From contig CALSTS010000007.1 of assembly GCA_943789335.1 (NCBI GenBank), positions 1-64,000 of the forward strand: a DNA stretch of 64,000 nt, given 5' to 3'. The translations under genes were made by a program, and so were the position numbers. Below, piece after piece: positions 26,085 to 35,651 of the stretch (positions are counted from its first letter, which is position 1; each line of letters starts with the position of its first letter). The notes beneath the pieces were generated by a model. That model did no database searches. It saw only the letters and a list, made by a program, of their open reading frames with translations, and was not told where the DNA came from. This stretch comes from an uncultured Pseudomonadales bacterium (GTDB lineage: Bacteria > Pseudomonadota > Gammaproteobacteria > Pseudomonadales > Pseudohongiellaceae).

Positions 26085-27078
26085 TTAAATTAAAAAACTA
26101 GCACTACGCTCTATCACCCAATAAGCAGATGGAATACCAATCAGGTAGGCGATCATTAATTCAAGATTCAAAGATGAAACACTATGGCTAAATTCTTTTA
26201 ATTTAATCCGTAAATATATCTCTTTAAAAATTAAATACACTACTACCACAGCCGCAATAAAGGCGAGCTGCCCAAGCTCAACACCGACATTAAAAAACAA
26301 TAGTGATAATAAAATCTGATTAGCCACAACGCCAACATCACCAAGTGCGCTAGCGAAACCCAAACCATGTAGTAAGCCAAAACCAAAAGAGACAATTACC
26401 GGTGCACGATAGGTCCAGGAATTGGTTTTTTTCAGAGCTATCTCATGCGCTAAAAACAAAATTGATAGCGCAATCACAGCTTCTACCGGGACTATCGGAA
26501 TATTAATCAGCCCCATAGTGGATAAAAACAAACTAATAGAATGGGCCAAGGTGAAACCAGTAACCGTGAGCAAAATTCTTTTTGCTGTTCCGGAAATTAT
26601 CAACAAGCCAAGTACAAAAAGCAGATGGTCAAGCCCTGCCAGAATATGTTCAAACCCCAAGATCGTATAATCTTCAATAATCCCTAGCGTCGTTGGTGGC
26701 CCTTCCACTTCCCAGCTGGTTTCTGAAGGCGTCAGCATCATGTTGCGTGAACTACCGTCTAAAAAAGTTACTGTGAAATAAGATGCTAATGAAGGGTTAC
26801 TTTGAGGGTATTCCAGTGAAAAACTTTTTCCGTCTAAGCCGCTAGAACAGCGCCAACTGTTACTGGCACCCTGTGCACTTTGATTTACACAATCTTCTGG
26901 CCAAGCCAAAACCGGGTAATTATTTACCCCAAGTACGGGAGGCGCTCTAACAATTGAGATAAAAACATTGGGCGCCTGCTCAGTAAGGTCAATAACGACA
27001 GGGCGCGCATCATGAGCAAAACTTATCTGAATGTTGCAACAAAAAAAACAGAGTCAGAAGTTTAAATATTAGATGCAT
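26085..27078 (-). pseudogene. HupE/UreJ-family membrane protein, frameshifted at a poly-T tract
   Basis: The conserved part (26085-26909) is a HupE/UreJ-type protein with a soluble beta region then seven or so helices: GFEHILAGLDHLLFVLGLL, FTLAHSISLFLS, GFGLLHGLGFASALGDVG. Upstream coding continues to an ATG at 27078, directly behind the stop of the PpiC gene (TAGATG), but only if the run of eight T at 27041-27048 (coding strand) is read as seven. The result begins MHLIFKLLTLFFCCNIQISF, a good signal peptide, then AHDARPVVIDLTEQ. Without this correction translation ends after 22 residues. A homopolymer miscall, true phase variation or polymerase slippage could each explain it. HupE-type proteins beside a PpiC isomerase recur in gammaproteobacteria; the substrate is unclear (nickel in some). 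Confidence 0.78.
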
Positions 27079-27984
27079 CTATAATTCACCTGCTAATTCA
27101 CTCCACAATTCACCCACTTCAAGCTGATATTTTTTTATCAGATTATTTTCAGCTTCCAAGCGCAACATGTACTCACTTTCAATATAAAAATCTTCCTCTA
27201 CCCGGTCTCGAATATCATTCAGCGCCGGCAATTCAGCCGGAAAGCGATTACTTAACATGACAACATGAAAGCCAAATGGTGACTCGATTGGCCCTTGCCA
27301 GAGTCCATCCTGAGCATCTATTGAGTCCAACCAATTAGCAAACTCATCGTCAAAATTATTACGTATAAAGTCTCGAGATCGTCTCACATAATTTTGCAGA
27401 TAAGGGAAAGTGTCGCCAAAATCAGATGCCCCAAAAAAATCGATATTGTTTGCAGTTACCTCTTCCAACAAAGACTCAGCTCTATTCCTGCCTTCAGCAC
27501 TAAGTTCCTGATCATCAATGTAAACGTGCGTGAACGAATAAGAAGCCGGACGTCGATAAATATCGGCATTTTCAGCATAATAGTCTTCTAAATCCTGTTC
27601 TGTGGCTGCTGGAACTACTGGAATAGAGCCTTGCAATAAGAACACCAGCTTCTCAACCATACGTTGTTTGATATTGTAATCGCCTTCATCCATGCCCATC
27701 GCCAGCGCTTCTCGATAAAGGGCCTCTTCACGATAATAGCTTTCAACCAACAATTGGCGCTGGTTTTCATCCATTCTGTCTAGTTGTTGGGCAAAAAACT
27801 CTTCATTAAAAGCGTTTGCCTGGTATTGCATGTAACTCAGTAATTCAGGCCGGTTGACAGCGATAATGCTCTCATCAACTACTTCACCGCTGTTATCACT
27901 TAGCTTGAAAAATAAAAATAACAAAGCGCCTATTACGACAAAATGAATTAGGGGCTGTTTTAATGTATTCTGGATAACTGACAT
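27079..27984 (-). CDS. membrane-anchored parvulin-type peptidyl-prolyl isomerase
   Basis: A 301-residue protein with one N-terminal transmembrane helix (IHFVVIGALLFLFFKL) and a periplasmic part: a SurA/PpiC-like helical region and a rotamase-like segment near 147-250 (FTHVYIDDQELS, GPIESPFGFHVVMLSNRFPAELP). The Arg-rich YVRRSRDF is in the middle. This is the PpiC family, folding helper of envelope proteins. AAAGGA is before the ATG. Its stop (TAG) is followed at once by the ATG of the HupE-like gene, so the pair is translationally coupled, which fits with the isomerase folding that protein's periplasmic domain. Confidence 0.83.
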   Translation of the reverse strand: MSVIQNTLKQPLIHFVVIGALLFLFFKLSDNSGEVVDESIIAVNRPELLSYMQYQANAFNEEFFAQQLDRMDENQRQLLVESYYREEALYREALAMGMDEGDYNIKQRMVEKLVFLLQGSIPVVPAATEQDLEDYYAENADIYRRPASYSFTHVYIDDQELSAEGRNRAESLLEEVTANNIDFFGASDFGDTFPYLQNYVRRSRDFIRNNFDDEFANWLDSIDAQDGLWQGPIESPFGFHVVMLSNRFPAELPALNDIRDRVEEDFYIESEYMLRLEAENNLIKKYQLEVGELWSELAGEL

Positions 27985-28076
27985 TGTAATTCCTTTAAAA
28001 ATATCTACGCATTATAGGAAATTTATTTTTATAATCGCAATGTAACTAACTGCTTAGATATAGACTCTATATTGTA

Positions 28077-30695
28077 ATGAAAAAACTGATCATTATTATC
28101 ACCGGCTTAATATCTCTTTGCTTTGCAACCATTGTAATCGGCGTGTTATTTCTAGCAAACCTTGATTTAAACAATTATAAAGACTGGCTCAGTGAGAAAT
28201 TTTATGAACAAACCGGTAGAGAACTAACAATTACCGGAAATATTGAAAGCAGTATATACCCCTGGCTGGGAATGGAAGTAGAAGGCTTAAGTATTTCTAA
28301 TCCTGCGGGTTTTGCAGATGGTGAATTCCTGCTCGCTGATCAGGCCGCTTTTAGAATAAAGTTAATGCCTCTACTTAATCAGGAATATGAAATCGATACT
28401 GTTGCGCTTAGTGGCGCAACAATAAATTTAGCTGTAGATGCCGATGGAGTCAACAACTGGTCAACTACCCTAGGCCAGGCTGATGGGCCCGCTACAGATC
28501 CGAGCCAAAATGAAGGCCTTGCTTTTAACCAGTTAATCATTGGTGGGGTAGCTGTTGATACTGTTCAAGTGAACTACCTGAATCGGGCCAATGGCCAAAT
28601 CATTAATGCTGATGATATTACCGTGAATATCCCTGCACTGGTTTATGGCGCGCCACTTGAGCTTGCCATGACCATGCACTTAAGTGCCAGCAATCCAAAT
28701 ATGACTGAAATTGCTGATATTGAAAGCGACATAACTCTAAATAGCACAGTGACCTATGATTTAGAAAACAACATATATGCCGTTGAAAATTTAGGATTAG
28801 ATTTCCTTGATAGCAGATTAGAGGCCAATCTAATTAGTAACAATGACATTATCAGTGGCTCGATCAATTTTAATACCGAGCAAACACCTGAGCTTTTAAG
28901 CTTGTTTGGCCAAAGCGAACTGGCCGCAAGCATGCAAGAGATGGAAGACCTAGAGCCCGGCATCAACCTTAATAGCGCCCTAAGTTATGATCTAGAGAAT
29001 AATAGTTACCGGCTAGAAAATTTGGATTTGGAATTTCTGGGCAGCACGCTGGAAGCTGATCTGCGAAATAATGATGGCAATATCAATGGATCTATAAACT
29101 TCAATAGTGAAAATACCGGCGGGCTGCTTTCTCTATTCGGCCAAGCAGAGCTGGCTGAGCATATTGATGACATTCAATTATTGGTTTATCTGGATGGAAA
29201 TACCGAAAACCTTTTGTTACTGCCTTTTGACCTGAACTTTAGTTTATCCGGTGAACCGCTGGTCTCGCCTACTAACGTACACCTTTATACCAATGCCGAA
29301 CTTGATCTTAACGATCAAAACCTCATGCTTAATGACTTTACTATATCGGCGCTTGATCTTCTGCTAGAAGGAAAATTCAATATCGCTGATTTAATGAACC
29401 AAGCTGAAGTTACAGGAGAATTTGATATTGAACGCTTTAATCTAAGAGCACTGAGCTCTTCACTAACATTGGAATTACCAGAAACCCGAGATCCAAATGT
29501 TTTAGAGCAAATCGCCTTTTCCACCAGCTTAAGTGCTAGCGATGAATTTGCTGAATTAAATCGATTTATTTTTGAAGTTGATAACACGCTAATCACAGGC
29601 TCTTTAAGCGCCAACAACTTTAATCAACCTGACATAAGTTTTAATATTGATGTTAATACTTTAAATGTAGATCGTTATCTGGCTCCAGAACAGACTGCAT
29701 CAAAAACGGCCAATAATACTGATAATAACGACAGCTCACTTTCAAGTTTGCAAAATTTAAATCTGCAAGGAGAATTAAGTATTGATGAGTTAATGGTATC
29801 CGGCCTAAGCTTTAACAATGTGCTTCTTGGCCTGTCAGCTGAGCAAGGCTTGATTGAGTTATCACCACTTCAGGCTAATCTTTACCAGGGAAGCTATAAC
29901 GGTTCTATAAACTTAAATGTCAACACTGCGGCCCCTGAATTCACTATGCGGTCTACCTTGCAAAACATCAATATTGAGCCTCTTTCCAATGACTTTATCG
30001 GGGCCTCCTATGCCAGCGGCAATGGCACTATTAACTTGGCACTGGCTGGCAGCGGCAACAATACGCAAAATATCCTAAATAGCCTAGATGGATCTGCTGA
30101 TTTAACACTCAATGACGGCATATTGGATGGTGTCGATGTAGGAGCCATTCTGATTCAACTGGAAACAATGATACGCAGTAGACGAATATTAGCTGTGAAT
30201 CGAGGAGAACAAACAGCCTTCGATAATCTCAGTGCAACTATCCAGATTGAAAATGGCATAGCGCGTAGTAGTGATTTGCTAATTCAAGCACCCGGATTCA
30301 ATGTCTCAGGAGCAGGAACATTGGCAAACTTGCAAAATCAGAGTATCGACTTTGATCTGTTGGCATCTGTGAATGCAGCAAGCGCCACATTGGAAAGTGA
30401 AGAATACGATATAGGTGGATACTCTTTGCCAATCAATTGCGTTGGCAGCATGGATTCACCTAGCTGCTTGCCAGATGTGGACAGTATTTTGAGTGCGGCA
30501 ATTGGTAATGTAATACAAGAAGGTCTGGGCAATGTACTTCAAGAAGGTATAGGTGGCTTGTTGGATAGCGTCTTAGGAACTGGCGATCTTGATGCGGAAA
30601 CCGATGCAACAACTACTGAAGAAGAAACGACTACTGAGCAAACTGATCCGGCTGAGGAGTTACTGAATAACGTCTTGGATCGCATTTTTAGATAA
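28077..30695 (+). CDS. AsmA-family envelope protein
   Basis: An 872-residue, inner-membrane-anchored periplasmic protein. The N-terminal helix (IIIITGLISLCFATIVIGVLF) leads into the AsmA N-domain (NYKDWLSEKFYEQTGRELTI, PWLGMEVEGLSISNP). The middle has internal repeats (YDLENNIYAVENLGLDFLDS and YDLENNSYRLENLDLEFLGS), and a C-terminal AsmA_2 domain (YASGNGTINLALAGSG, LDGSADLTLNDGILDGVDVG, LPINCVGSMDSPSC). It ends in a Thr/Glu-rich tail. AsmA-like proteins are bridge-type lipid transport factors. Starting ATG at 28077 has no clear ribosome site. It precedes mlaA and mlaC-like genes, so this region may be an envelope-lipid neighbourhood. Confidence 0.85.
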   Translation: MKKLIIIITGLISLCFATIVIGVLFLANLDLNNYKDWLSEKFYEQTGRELTITGNIESSIYPWLGMEVEGLSISNPAGFADGEFLLADQAAFRIKLMPLLNQEYEIDTVALSGATINLAVDADGVNNWSTTLGQADGPATDPSQNEGLAFNQLIIGGVAVDTVQVNYLNRANGQIINADDITVNIPALVYGAPLELAMTMHLSASNPNMTEIADIESDITLNSTVTYDLENNIYAVENLGLDFLDSRLEANLISNNDIISGSINFNTEQTPELLSLFGQSELAASMQEMEDLEPGINLNSALSYDLENNSYRLENLDLEFLGSTLEADLRNNDGNINGSINFNSENTGGLLSLFGQAELAEHIDDIQLLVYLDGNTENLLLLPFDLNFSLSGEPLVSPTNVHLYTNAELDLNDQNLMLNDFTISALDLLLEGKFNIADLMNQAEVTGEFDIERFNLRALSSSLTLELPETRDPNVLEQIAFSTSLSASDEFAELNRFIFEVDNTLITGSLSANNFNQPDISFNIDVNTLNVDRYLAPEQTASKTANNTDNNDSSLSSLQNLNLQGELSIDELMVSGLSFNNVLLGLSAEQGLIELSPLQANLYQGSYNGSINLNVNTAAPEFTMRSTLQNINIEPLSNDFIGASYASGNGTINLALAGSGNNTQNILNSLDGSADLTLNDGILDGVDVGAILIQLETMIRSRRILAVNRGEQTAFDNLSATIQIENGIARSSDLLIQAPGFNVSGAGTLANLQNQSIDFDLLASVNAASATLESEEYDIGGYSLPINCVGSMDSPSCLPDVDSILSAAIGNVIQEGLGNVLQEGIGGLLDSVLGTGDLDAETDATTTEEETTTEQTDPAEELLNNVLDRIFR

Positions 30696-30880
30696 TGCCT
30701 TGGTGCTTTTTAACTAACTAATTAACTGGTTATTTAGCTGTTTATTCATCTGACTAAGTTTTTGATGTCCATTAGATGGTAATACAACGATGCGCCTTTT
30801 ATAATAAACACCTTAAGCACTGCATCTTATAACTTTATATTAGAACTGAATATTTTATCAAAACCGGAGTTCCTGTAAGA

Positions 30881-31615
30881 ATGACCCTTTTAATCCAACG
30901 CTATACTAAGCTCCTTGCTTTGTTTGGCTTATTGGTTTCATCTTCCCTAGTATACTCGCAAGAAGCAGATGATGACTTTTTTGCCTTCGAAGAAGAAGAA
31001 TTTTTTGAAGATGAAATTGCTGACCCATTCGAGCCTATTAATCGCATAGTATTTGCCGTTAATGACAGGCTCTTTCGCATCTTTTTAAGCCCAGTTGTTA
31101 GAACTTATCGAATAGTTCCTGAGCCAGTCAGAGTGTCCATTTCAAATTTTTACACCAATCTGACTTCTCCTGTATCTGCCATCAATGCCTTGTTGCAGCT
31201 TGATTTGCTGAATGCCGCTACTGAGACATCTCGCTTCGGCATAAATTCAACCATCGGCATTCTGGGAATATTTGATCCTGCCACCGGCTTGGGTTTTGAA
31301 GAAGATCGAGAAGATTTCGGCCAAACTCTTGGTCATTATGGTGTTGGGCATGGCTTTTATGTCGTTTTACCGCTACTTAGCTTTTCTAGTTTACGAGATA
31401 CAACAGGCCGCCTTGGCAATTCTTACTTAAACCCTATTAACCATATTTGGGATCCTGAACTAGATGACTGGATAGCATATCAGGGCCTTGATGGCATCAA
31501 TGACCTATCCTTTACAGTAGATGACTATGTATCACTCTACGATAGCGCTCTGGATCCTTATATTTTTTTCCGCAGTGCTTATTTGCAGATCCGAAAGGCT
31601 GCCGTCAATCAATAA
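30881..31615 (+). CDS. mlaA: MlaA (VacJ) family phospholipid-transport protein
   Basis: A 244-residue protein with the MlaA signature: DPFEPINRIVFAVNDRLF, GRFGINSTIGILGIFDPAT-like segment, DFGQTLGHYGVGHGFYVVLP, NPINHIWD. MlaA sits in the outer membrane and removes misplaced phospholipids from the outer leaflet, passing them to MlaC. Classical MlaA is a lipoprotein; here the signal peptide (LLVSSSLVYSQEAD) has no lipobox Cys, so it seems to be a non-lipidated, type I-processed form. An acidic stretch (FAFEEEEFFEDEIADPF) follows. mlaC is 108 bases downstream. The MlaFED transporter is not in the window. Confidence 0.9.
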   Translation: MTLLIQRYTKLLALFGLLVSSSLVYSQEADDDFFAFEEEEFFEDEIADPFEPINRIVFAVNDRLFRIFLSPVVRTYRIVPEPVRVSISNFYTNLTSPVSAINALLQLDLLNAATETSRFGINSTIGILGIFDPATGLGFEEDREDFGQTLGHYGVGHGFYVVLPLLSFSSLRDTTGRLGNSYLNPINHIWDPELDDWIAYQGLDGINDLSFTVDDYVSLYDSALDPYIFFRSAYLQIRKAAVNQ

Positions 31616-31723
31616 CGCATTAAGCCTAGAGTAAGTTTTCTACCTTTAATATGCATATATAGTATCTGTTTAAAGAAGCACTAATTATAAAAACAGTATA
31701 ATTTAAATTTTGAGTAAAACCTT

Positions 31724-32332
31724 ATGAAGAATAAAACCGTATCTAATTTGTTCCTGAGCTTCTCACTGACTCTGGCTCTAGGCCTGATTATGCCCACTCA
31801 AACATTGGCGCAATATAGTACGCCAACTGAAAGTGTACAAAGCATGTTAGATAATGTGTTTGGCATACTTAGATCGCCAGATTTTGACTTGGCAAGAGAC
31901 AAACAGCGTATTGATGAGGCTGTTTCTATTGCTTTTGATACTAATACAATCGCACAGAGTGCACTGGCAGCAAATTACCGTGAGCTAAGTGCTGAACAAC
32001 GAGCAGAATTTGAAGAGTTGTTCTTCAACATCTTAAAAAGCACCTATATTGAACGTCTAGATGCTTATACTGATGAATCAGTCGAAATTACCAATGAAGA
32101 AACTGACGGCAATCGTGGCACTGTGAAATCTGTGGCTTACACTTCCAGCTCTGATATCGCAGTGGATTACAGCCTTCGACAGCGCCCCAACGGCTGGTTC
32201 ATATATGACATAATCGTTGAAGATGTTAGTTTACTTAGCTCATATCGCTCTACCTATCGCAGCATTATCCGCCGTTCTGGTATTGATGGCCTTTTAAATG
32301 ATTTAAGAAATCAAGCATCTGAGCTTGAGTAG
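31724..32332 (+). CDS. mlaC: MlaC (Ttg2D) family periplasmic phospholipid shuttle
   Basis: A 202-residue periplasmic protein. A signal peptide (GLIMPTQTLAQ) is followed by the MlaC domain: SMLDNVFGILRSPDF, AQSALAANYRELSAEQRAEF, FFNILKSTYIERLDAY, VDYSLRQRPNGWFIYDIIVEDVSLLSSYRSTY. It carries phospholipid between MlaA and the inner-membrane MlaFEDB complex. Length matches the family (about 205-215). The pairing with mlaA but without mlaFEDB is common where the transporter is encoded elsewhere. Downstream a 70-base gap separates it from a coiled-coil gene. Confidence 0.88.
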   Translation: MKNKTVSNLFLSFSLTLALGLIMPTQTLAQYSTPTESVQSMLDNVFGILRSPDFDLARDKQRIDEAVSIAFDTNTIAQSALAANYRELSAEQRAEFEELFFNILKSTYIERLDAYTDESVEITNEETDGNRGTVKSVAYTSSSDIAVDYSLRQRPNGWFIYDIIVEDVSLLSSYRSTYRSIIRRSGIDGLLNDLRNQASELE

Positions 32333-32402
32333 CTGCAGTCTCATGTTATAATGCGCGCCGTAATTTCACCTTAAAGCGCATTCAACAACTTACTTCTAAT
32401 AT

Positions 32403-33227
32403 ATGGCCAGTAGCACTCTCAGCCTTAAAAGCCTCCGCGATACTAGTACTCTAAAATCAGAAATTAGCCTTCTTGAAAACGAGAAGAACGATTTTATTGC
32501 AAAGCTAGAGCGTGAAAAAAAACTGGTTAGAAAGCTACAGGAAGATCTACTTGAGCAGAAAAAAGATTTTGACCATCTAGAAAAGCAGTTCCATCATTTT
32601 GCGGACATTGAAGCTGACTTTGAAGCCCTGCAGCAAGAGATTCAGTTAGAGAGACTAGAAAACCTCTTAAATATTGAAAAGTTGGAAACTCAAAATACTT
32701 CTACTGATAAAAAATCCAAAGAAGAAGTTAAAGAATTACAAAAAGAACTCAAAGAACTCAAAAAACTTGATCCAGTGCGTCTAAAGCGTCAGGTAGTCGA
32801 TTTAAAGAAAAAAACCATCACCCAGGCTAGCGAAAACAAAGCTATCAACACTGCGCTGGTGACTACACGTAAAGAGTTAAAAGAAACCACTGCAGAAAAA
32901 GATAAGTTCGATTCTGAATTAAAAGCAGCACTGAGTGAAAGCCACTCATTCTGGCAATCCAAAGATGGTGAATGGGTGCTAATTGAAACTGGCTTGGTCT
33001 TGAAAGAAGAAGATGCACCAAAAAATGAAGACGACAGAGTCACAAGAATCAGATGTTTGAATCTAACTACAGGAACATCTGTACTTAGCAATGAATTGAT
33101 AACTGAGGGCAAAGAAAAAGATCTAGCAAGCTGGCTCGGTGAAATGGAGATTCCTGAAGACGTTTCCAAAGAAGCCGGTAAACGCCTCAAGAAAATAGCC
33201 GCTGATCTCGAAGACGAAGACGACTAA
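32403..33227 (+). CDS. cytoplasmic coiled-coil protein, conserved hypothetical
   Basis: A 274-residue Lys/Glu-rich protein without signal peptide or membrane helix. Residues 15-175 are long heptad-type helices (LKSEISLLENEKNDFIAK, EEVKELQKELKELKKLDP, RLKRQVVDLKKK). A small globular C-terminal region, about 190-250 (SFWQSKDGEWVLIETGLVL, TRIRCLNLTTGTSVLSNELI), looks like a conserved fold; the end is acidic. I do not recognise a named family and cannot give a function. It may be structural or a partner-binding protein. It stands between mlaC and cinA. Confidence 0.65.
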   Translation: MASSTLSLKSLRDTSTLKSEISLLENEKNDFIAKLEREKKLVRKLQEDLLEQKKDFDHLEKQFHHFADIEADFEALQQEIQLERLENLLNIEKLETQNTSTDKKSKEEVKELQKELKELKKLDPVRLKRQVVDLKKKTITQASENKAINTALVTTRKELKETTAEKDKFDSELKAALSESHSFWQSKDGEWVLIETGLVLKEEDAPKNEDDRVTRIRCLNLTTGTSVLSNELITEGKEKDLASWLGEMEIPEDVSKEAGKRLKKIAADLEDEDD

Positions 33228-33331
33228 GTCTTTTATCTTCCCCCCCTTTTATATATATTTTCTCCTTTTATCTTCAACCCCAAAATCTTTTCCCTATTCC
33301 TAACAGCAAGCTCCTTGCTATCATCTAGTTT

Positions 33332-34624
33332 ATGAAACTAGAAATGATTTGTACTGGCGAAGAGGTCCTCTCGGGCCAAATAGTAGACACCAATGCTGCC
33401 TGGTTTGCCGATACCATGATGAATAAAGGTATCGAGTTGCAACTCAGAACTACCGTTGGTGACCGCATGGATGACTTGGTTAATCTCTTCATTGAACGCA
33501 GCAAGCATGCTGATGTCATTCTGGTGAATGGAGGACTTGGTCCTACCACTGATGATTTATCTGCTGAAGCTTTAGCGCTCGCCTTGGGCGAAGAGCTGAT
33601 TGAAGATGAAGACTGGCGCCTACATTTAATGGAGCTGTTCAAAAAAATCGGCCGCAAGATACCGGCAAACATGATGAAACAATGCTTGATGCCCAGTTCT
33701 GCTATTCGTGTTCATAATTCCGAAGGCACGGCCCCTGGATTTCGCGCCAAGCTAAATAAGGCCTGGTTATTCTTCACACCAGGTGTACCGATTGAATTCA
33801 AAGCCATGGTTGAACAAGAGTTTATACCTTTCATTGAAGAAACTTATCGGCCCGCACAAGCAACGCGACTTCATAAGCTGCTTACCTTAGGTCACGGTGA
33901 ATCATTTCTCGCAGACAAACTCAATGAAATGGCCATCCCCGAAGGCATTACACTTGGTTATCGGCCTTCTGCACCACATGTTGAAATTAAATTATTTGCC
34001 CGAGGCGACGATGCAATTAAGCAACTGCCTGCTTTTATAGAAGAAGTAAAAAATACACTGGGTACGGCAGTCGTGACACAAAACTGTCCATCAATTGCTC
34101 AAGCTGTGCATGAGATGCTACTTAAGAAAAACCTTTCCTTGAGCATTGCTGAATCTTGTACTGGCGGCATGTTAACCAGTCAACTCATTGAATTTGCTGG
34201 CAGCTCAAGTTATTTGCAGCAAGGCTTAGTGACTTATTCTAATCAAGCGAAACAAAAGGTACTAGGAATCAGTGCTGAGATACTCGATACGCATGGTGCT
34301 GTCTCTATAGAATGCGCTAAAGCATTGGCACTTAATGCGCGCGCTTTGGGTGACAACGATTATGCTCTTGCCACAACGGGCATTGCCGGACCTGATGGTG
34401 GTACTGATGATAAGCCGGTAGGAACAGTTTGTATTGCTTTGGCTAACCGAGATACTTGCTGGGTACAAACTATCCAATTAAAGAATCGCTCTCGAACCAT
34501 CGTGCGTGTCATGAGCTGTGCGGTTGCCTTGGATATGCTTAGAAGAGCGTTATTATCTGAAGAGGTAATCGTGCCCTATTCCTTTATTCCCTGTTCAGAT
34601 AGCCTTGTAGAACATCCGATTTAG
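33332..34624 (+). CDS. cinA: CinA-family nucleotide amidase (competence/damage-inducible protein)
   Basis: A 430-residue, two-domain protein. The N-terminal MoaB/Mog-like (COG1058) domain begins [20 protein letters not shown] and has [18 protein letters not shown] and [11 protein letters not shown]; the C-terminal CinA amidase domain (from about 260) has [29 protein letters not shown] and [11 protein letters not shown]. The enzyme deamidates nicotinamide mononucleotide in NAD recycling and has an ADP-ribose pyrophosphatase-like N-domain. It is cytoplasmic. The length (about 415-430) is typical of the full form, not the short YgaD/PncC. recA, often its neighbour in other bacteria, is not here. 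Confidence 0.92.
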   Translation: MKLEMICTGEEVLSGQIVDTNAAWFADTMMNKGIELQLRTTVGDRMDDLVNLFIERSKHADVILVNGGLGPTTDDLSAEALALALGEELIEDEDWRLHLMELFKKIGRKIPANMMKQCLMPSSAIRVHNSEGTAPGFRAKLNKAWLFFTPGVPIEFKAMVEQEFIPFIEETYRPAQATRLHKLLTLGHGESFLADKLNEMAIPEGITLGYRPSAPHVEIKLFARGDDAIKQLPAFIEEVKNTLGTAVVTQNCPSIAQAVHEMLLKKNLSLSIAESCTGGMLTSQLIEFAGSSSYLQQGLVTYSNQAKQKVLGISAEILDTHGAVSIECAKALALNARALGDNDYALATTGIAGPDGGTDDKPVGTVCIALANRDTCWVQTIQLKNRSRTIVRVMSCAVALDMLRRALLSEEVIVPYSFIPCSDSLVEHPI

Positions 34625-34680
34625 TAAAACAAAGCAAGATAGGTCAGGTTTTACTTATCCAATAAAGGCATGCTATCTGC

Positions 34681-35553
34681 ATGAATAAAACTAATGACTA
34701 TAATTCGCAAGCTGCTTATCAACACCGAATGCAGCTTGTACTTGATTACATTGAAAATCATCTCGATGATTCACTTAGTCTTGAAAGTTTAAGTCAGCAG
34801 GCAAACTTTTCCCCTTTTCATTTCCATCGGCAATTTAGAGCCTTTACCGGATATCCGGTTTATAAAATGATCCAACTATTGAGGCTGAAAAAAGCTTCTA
34901 AAGAGCTCGTATTCTCTACGGAAAAAAGCATCACCGATATTGCTTACGATGCGGGGTTTGATAATGCTGAATCGTTTAGTCGAGCATTTAAAAATGTTCT
35001 ACAACAAACCCCCAGTACATTTAGAGCTAATCCAGACTGGGAAAGCTGGCATCTCTTACTACCTTTTAAAACAATAAACAGGAGCGACACTATGCAAGTT
35101 AATATCATTAATTTCCCAGAGACCATAGTGGCCGCTTTGGAGCATCATGGGCCAGAACATCTGGTGTATAACACCTCGCGCAAGTTTATCGAATGGCGAC
35201 AAGCTAATGGCATTAAACCTGAACAAGGAAACACCTATGGAATTCACTACAGTGATCCCGCTAGCACATTACCAGAAGATTATCGTTTAGATATTTGTGT
35301 TTCTGTGGAAAAGCCTGTGCCTGAGAATCCACAAGGTGTTGTGAATAAAATAATTCCTGCTGGACGCTGTGCAGTCGTTCGGCATCATGGTACTAGGGAT
35401 TATATTCCTGCTGCAGATTATCTATACAGAGAATGGTTACCTGAAAGTGCCGAGGAATTGCGTGATTACCCATGCTTTTTTCATTACATCAATGTCGGAC
35501 CGAATGTGAAAGATAAGGATATGATTACTGATATATATCTACCTATTAAATAA
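34681..35553 (+). CDS. AraC-family regulator fused to a GyrI-like ligand-binding domain
   Basis: A 290-residue regulator. The N-terminal AraC DNA-binding domain (about 10-112) has two HTHs: SLESLSQQANFSPFHFHRQF and SITDIAYDAGFDNAESFSRAF. A linker and GyrI-like effector domain (about 138-290) follow: FPETIVAALEHHGPEHLV, RKFIEWRQANGI, VEKPVPEN, and TDIYLPIK. In Rob/BmrR-type proteins this domain binds lipophilic or cationic compounds and controls efflux or detoxification. A stand-alone GyrI paralogue follows 98 bases later; the two domains share FPET-VAAL-HHGP, KFIEWR and DLYLPIK motifs, so one arose by duplication. An excellent internal ribosome site at 35080 suggests that the domain may also be made alone. 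Confidence 0.87.
   Translation: MNKTNDYNSQAAYQHRMQLVLDYIENHLDDSLSLESLSQQANFSPFHFHRQFRAFTGYPVYKMIQLLRLKKASKELVFSTEKSITDIAYDAGFDNAESFSRAFKNVLQQTPSTFRANPDWESWHLLLPFKTINRSDTMQVNIINFPETIVAALEHHGPEHLVYNTSRKFIEWRQANGIKPEQGNTYGIHYSDPASTLPEDYRLDICVSVEKPVPENPQGVVNKIIPAGRCAVVRHHGTRDYIPAADYLYREWLPESAEELRDYPCFFHYINVGPNVKDKDMITDIYLPIK
35080..35094 (+). promoter_or_regulatory. internal ribosome binding site and ATG inside the AraC-GyrI gene
   Basis: AGGAG at 35080-35084, seven bases before an in-frame ATG at 35092 (codon 138), lies precisely at the border between the DNA-binding and GyrI domains (linker PFKTINRSDT, then MQVNIINFPE). It is better than the site before the main start at 34681, where I see no SD. 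Translation from it would make a free 153-residue GyrI domain, the same size as the downstream paralogue (158). Confidence 0.6.
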
Positions 35554-35651
35554 AATAGTATAAAAAGAGTAAGTACAAGAAATAATATTCCTTTGTATAG
35601 AATACAATACTCTAAAATGCTACTTTTGAATTTTCTCTAATAGGTTATGTA

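Noticed and set aside
33228-33331. C-rich then AT-rich stretch before cinA, possible terminator
   Set aside because: No stable stem; only homopolymer runs.
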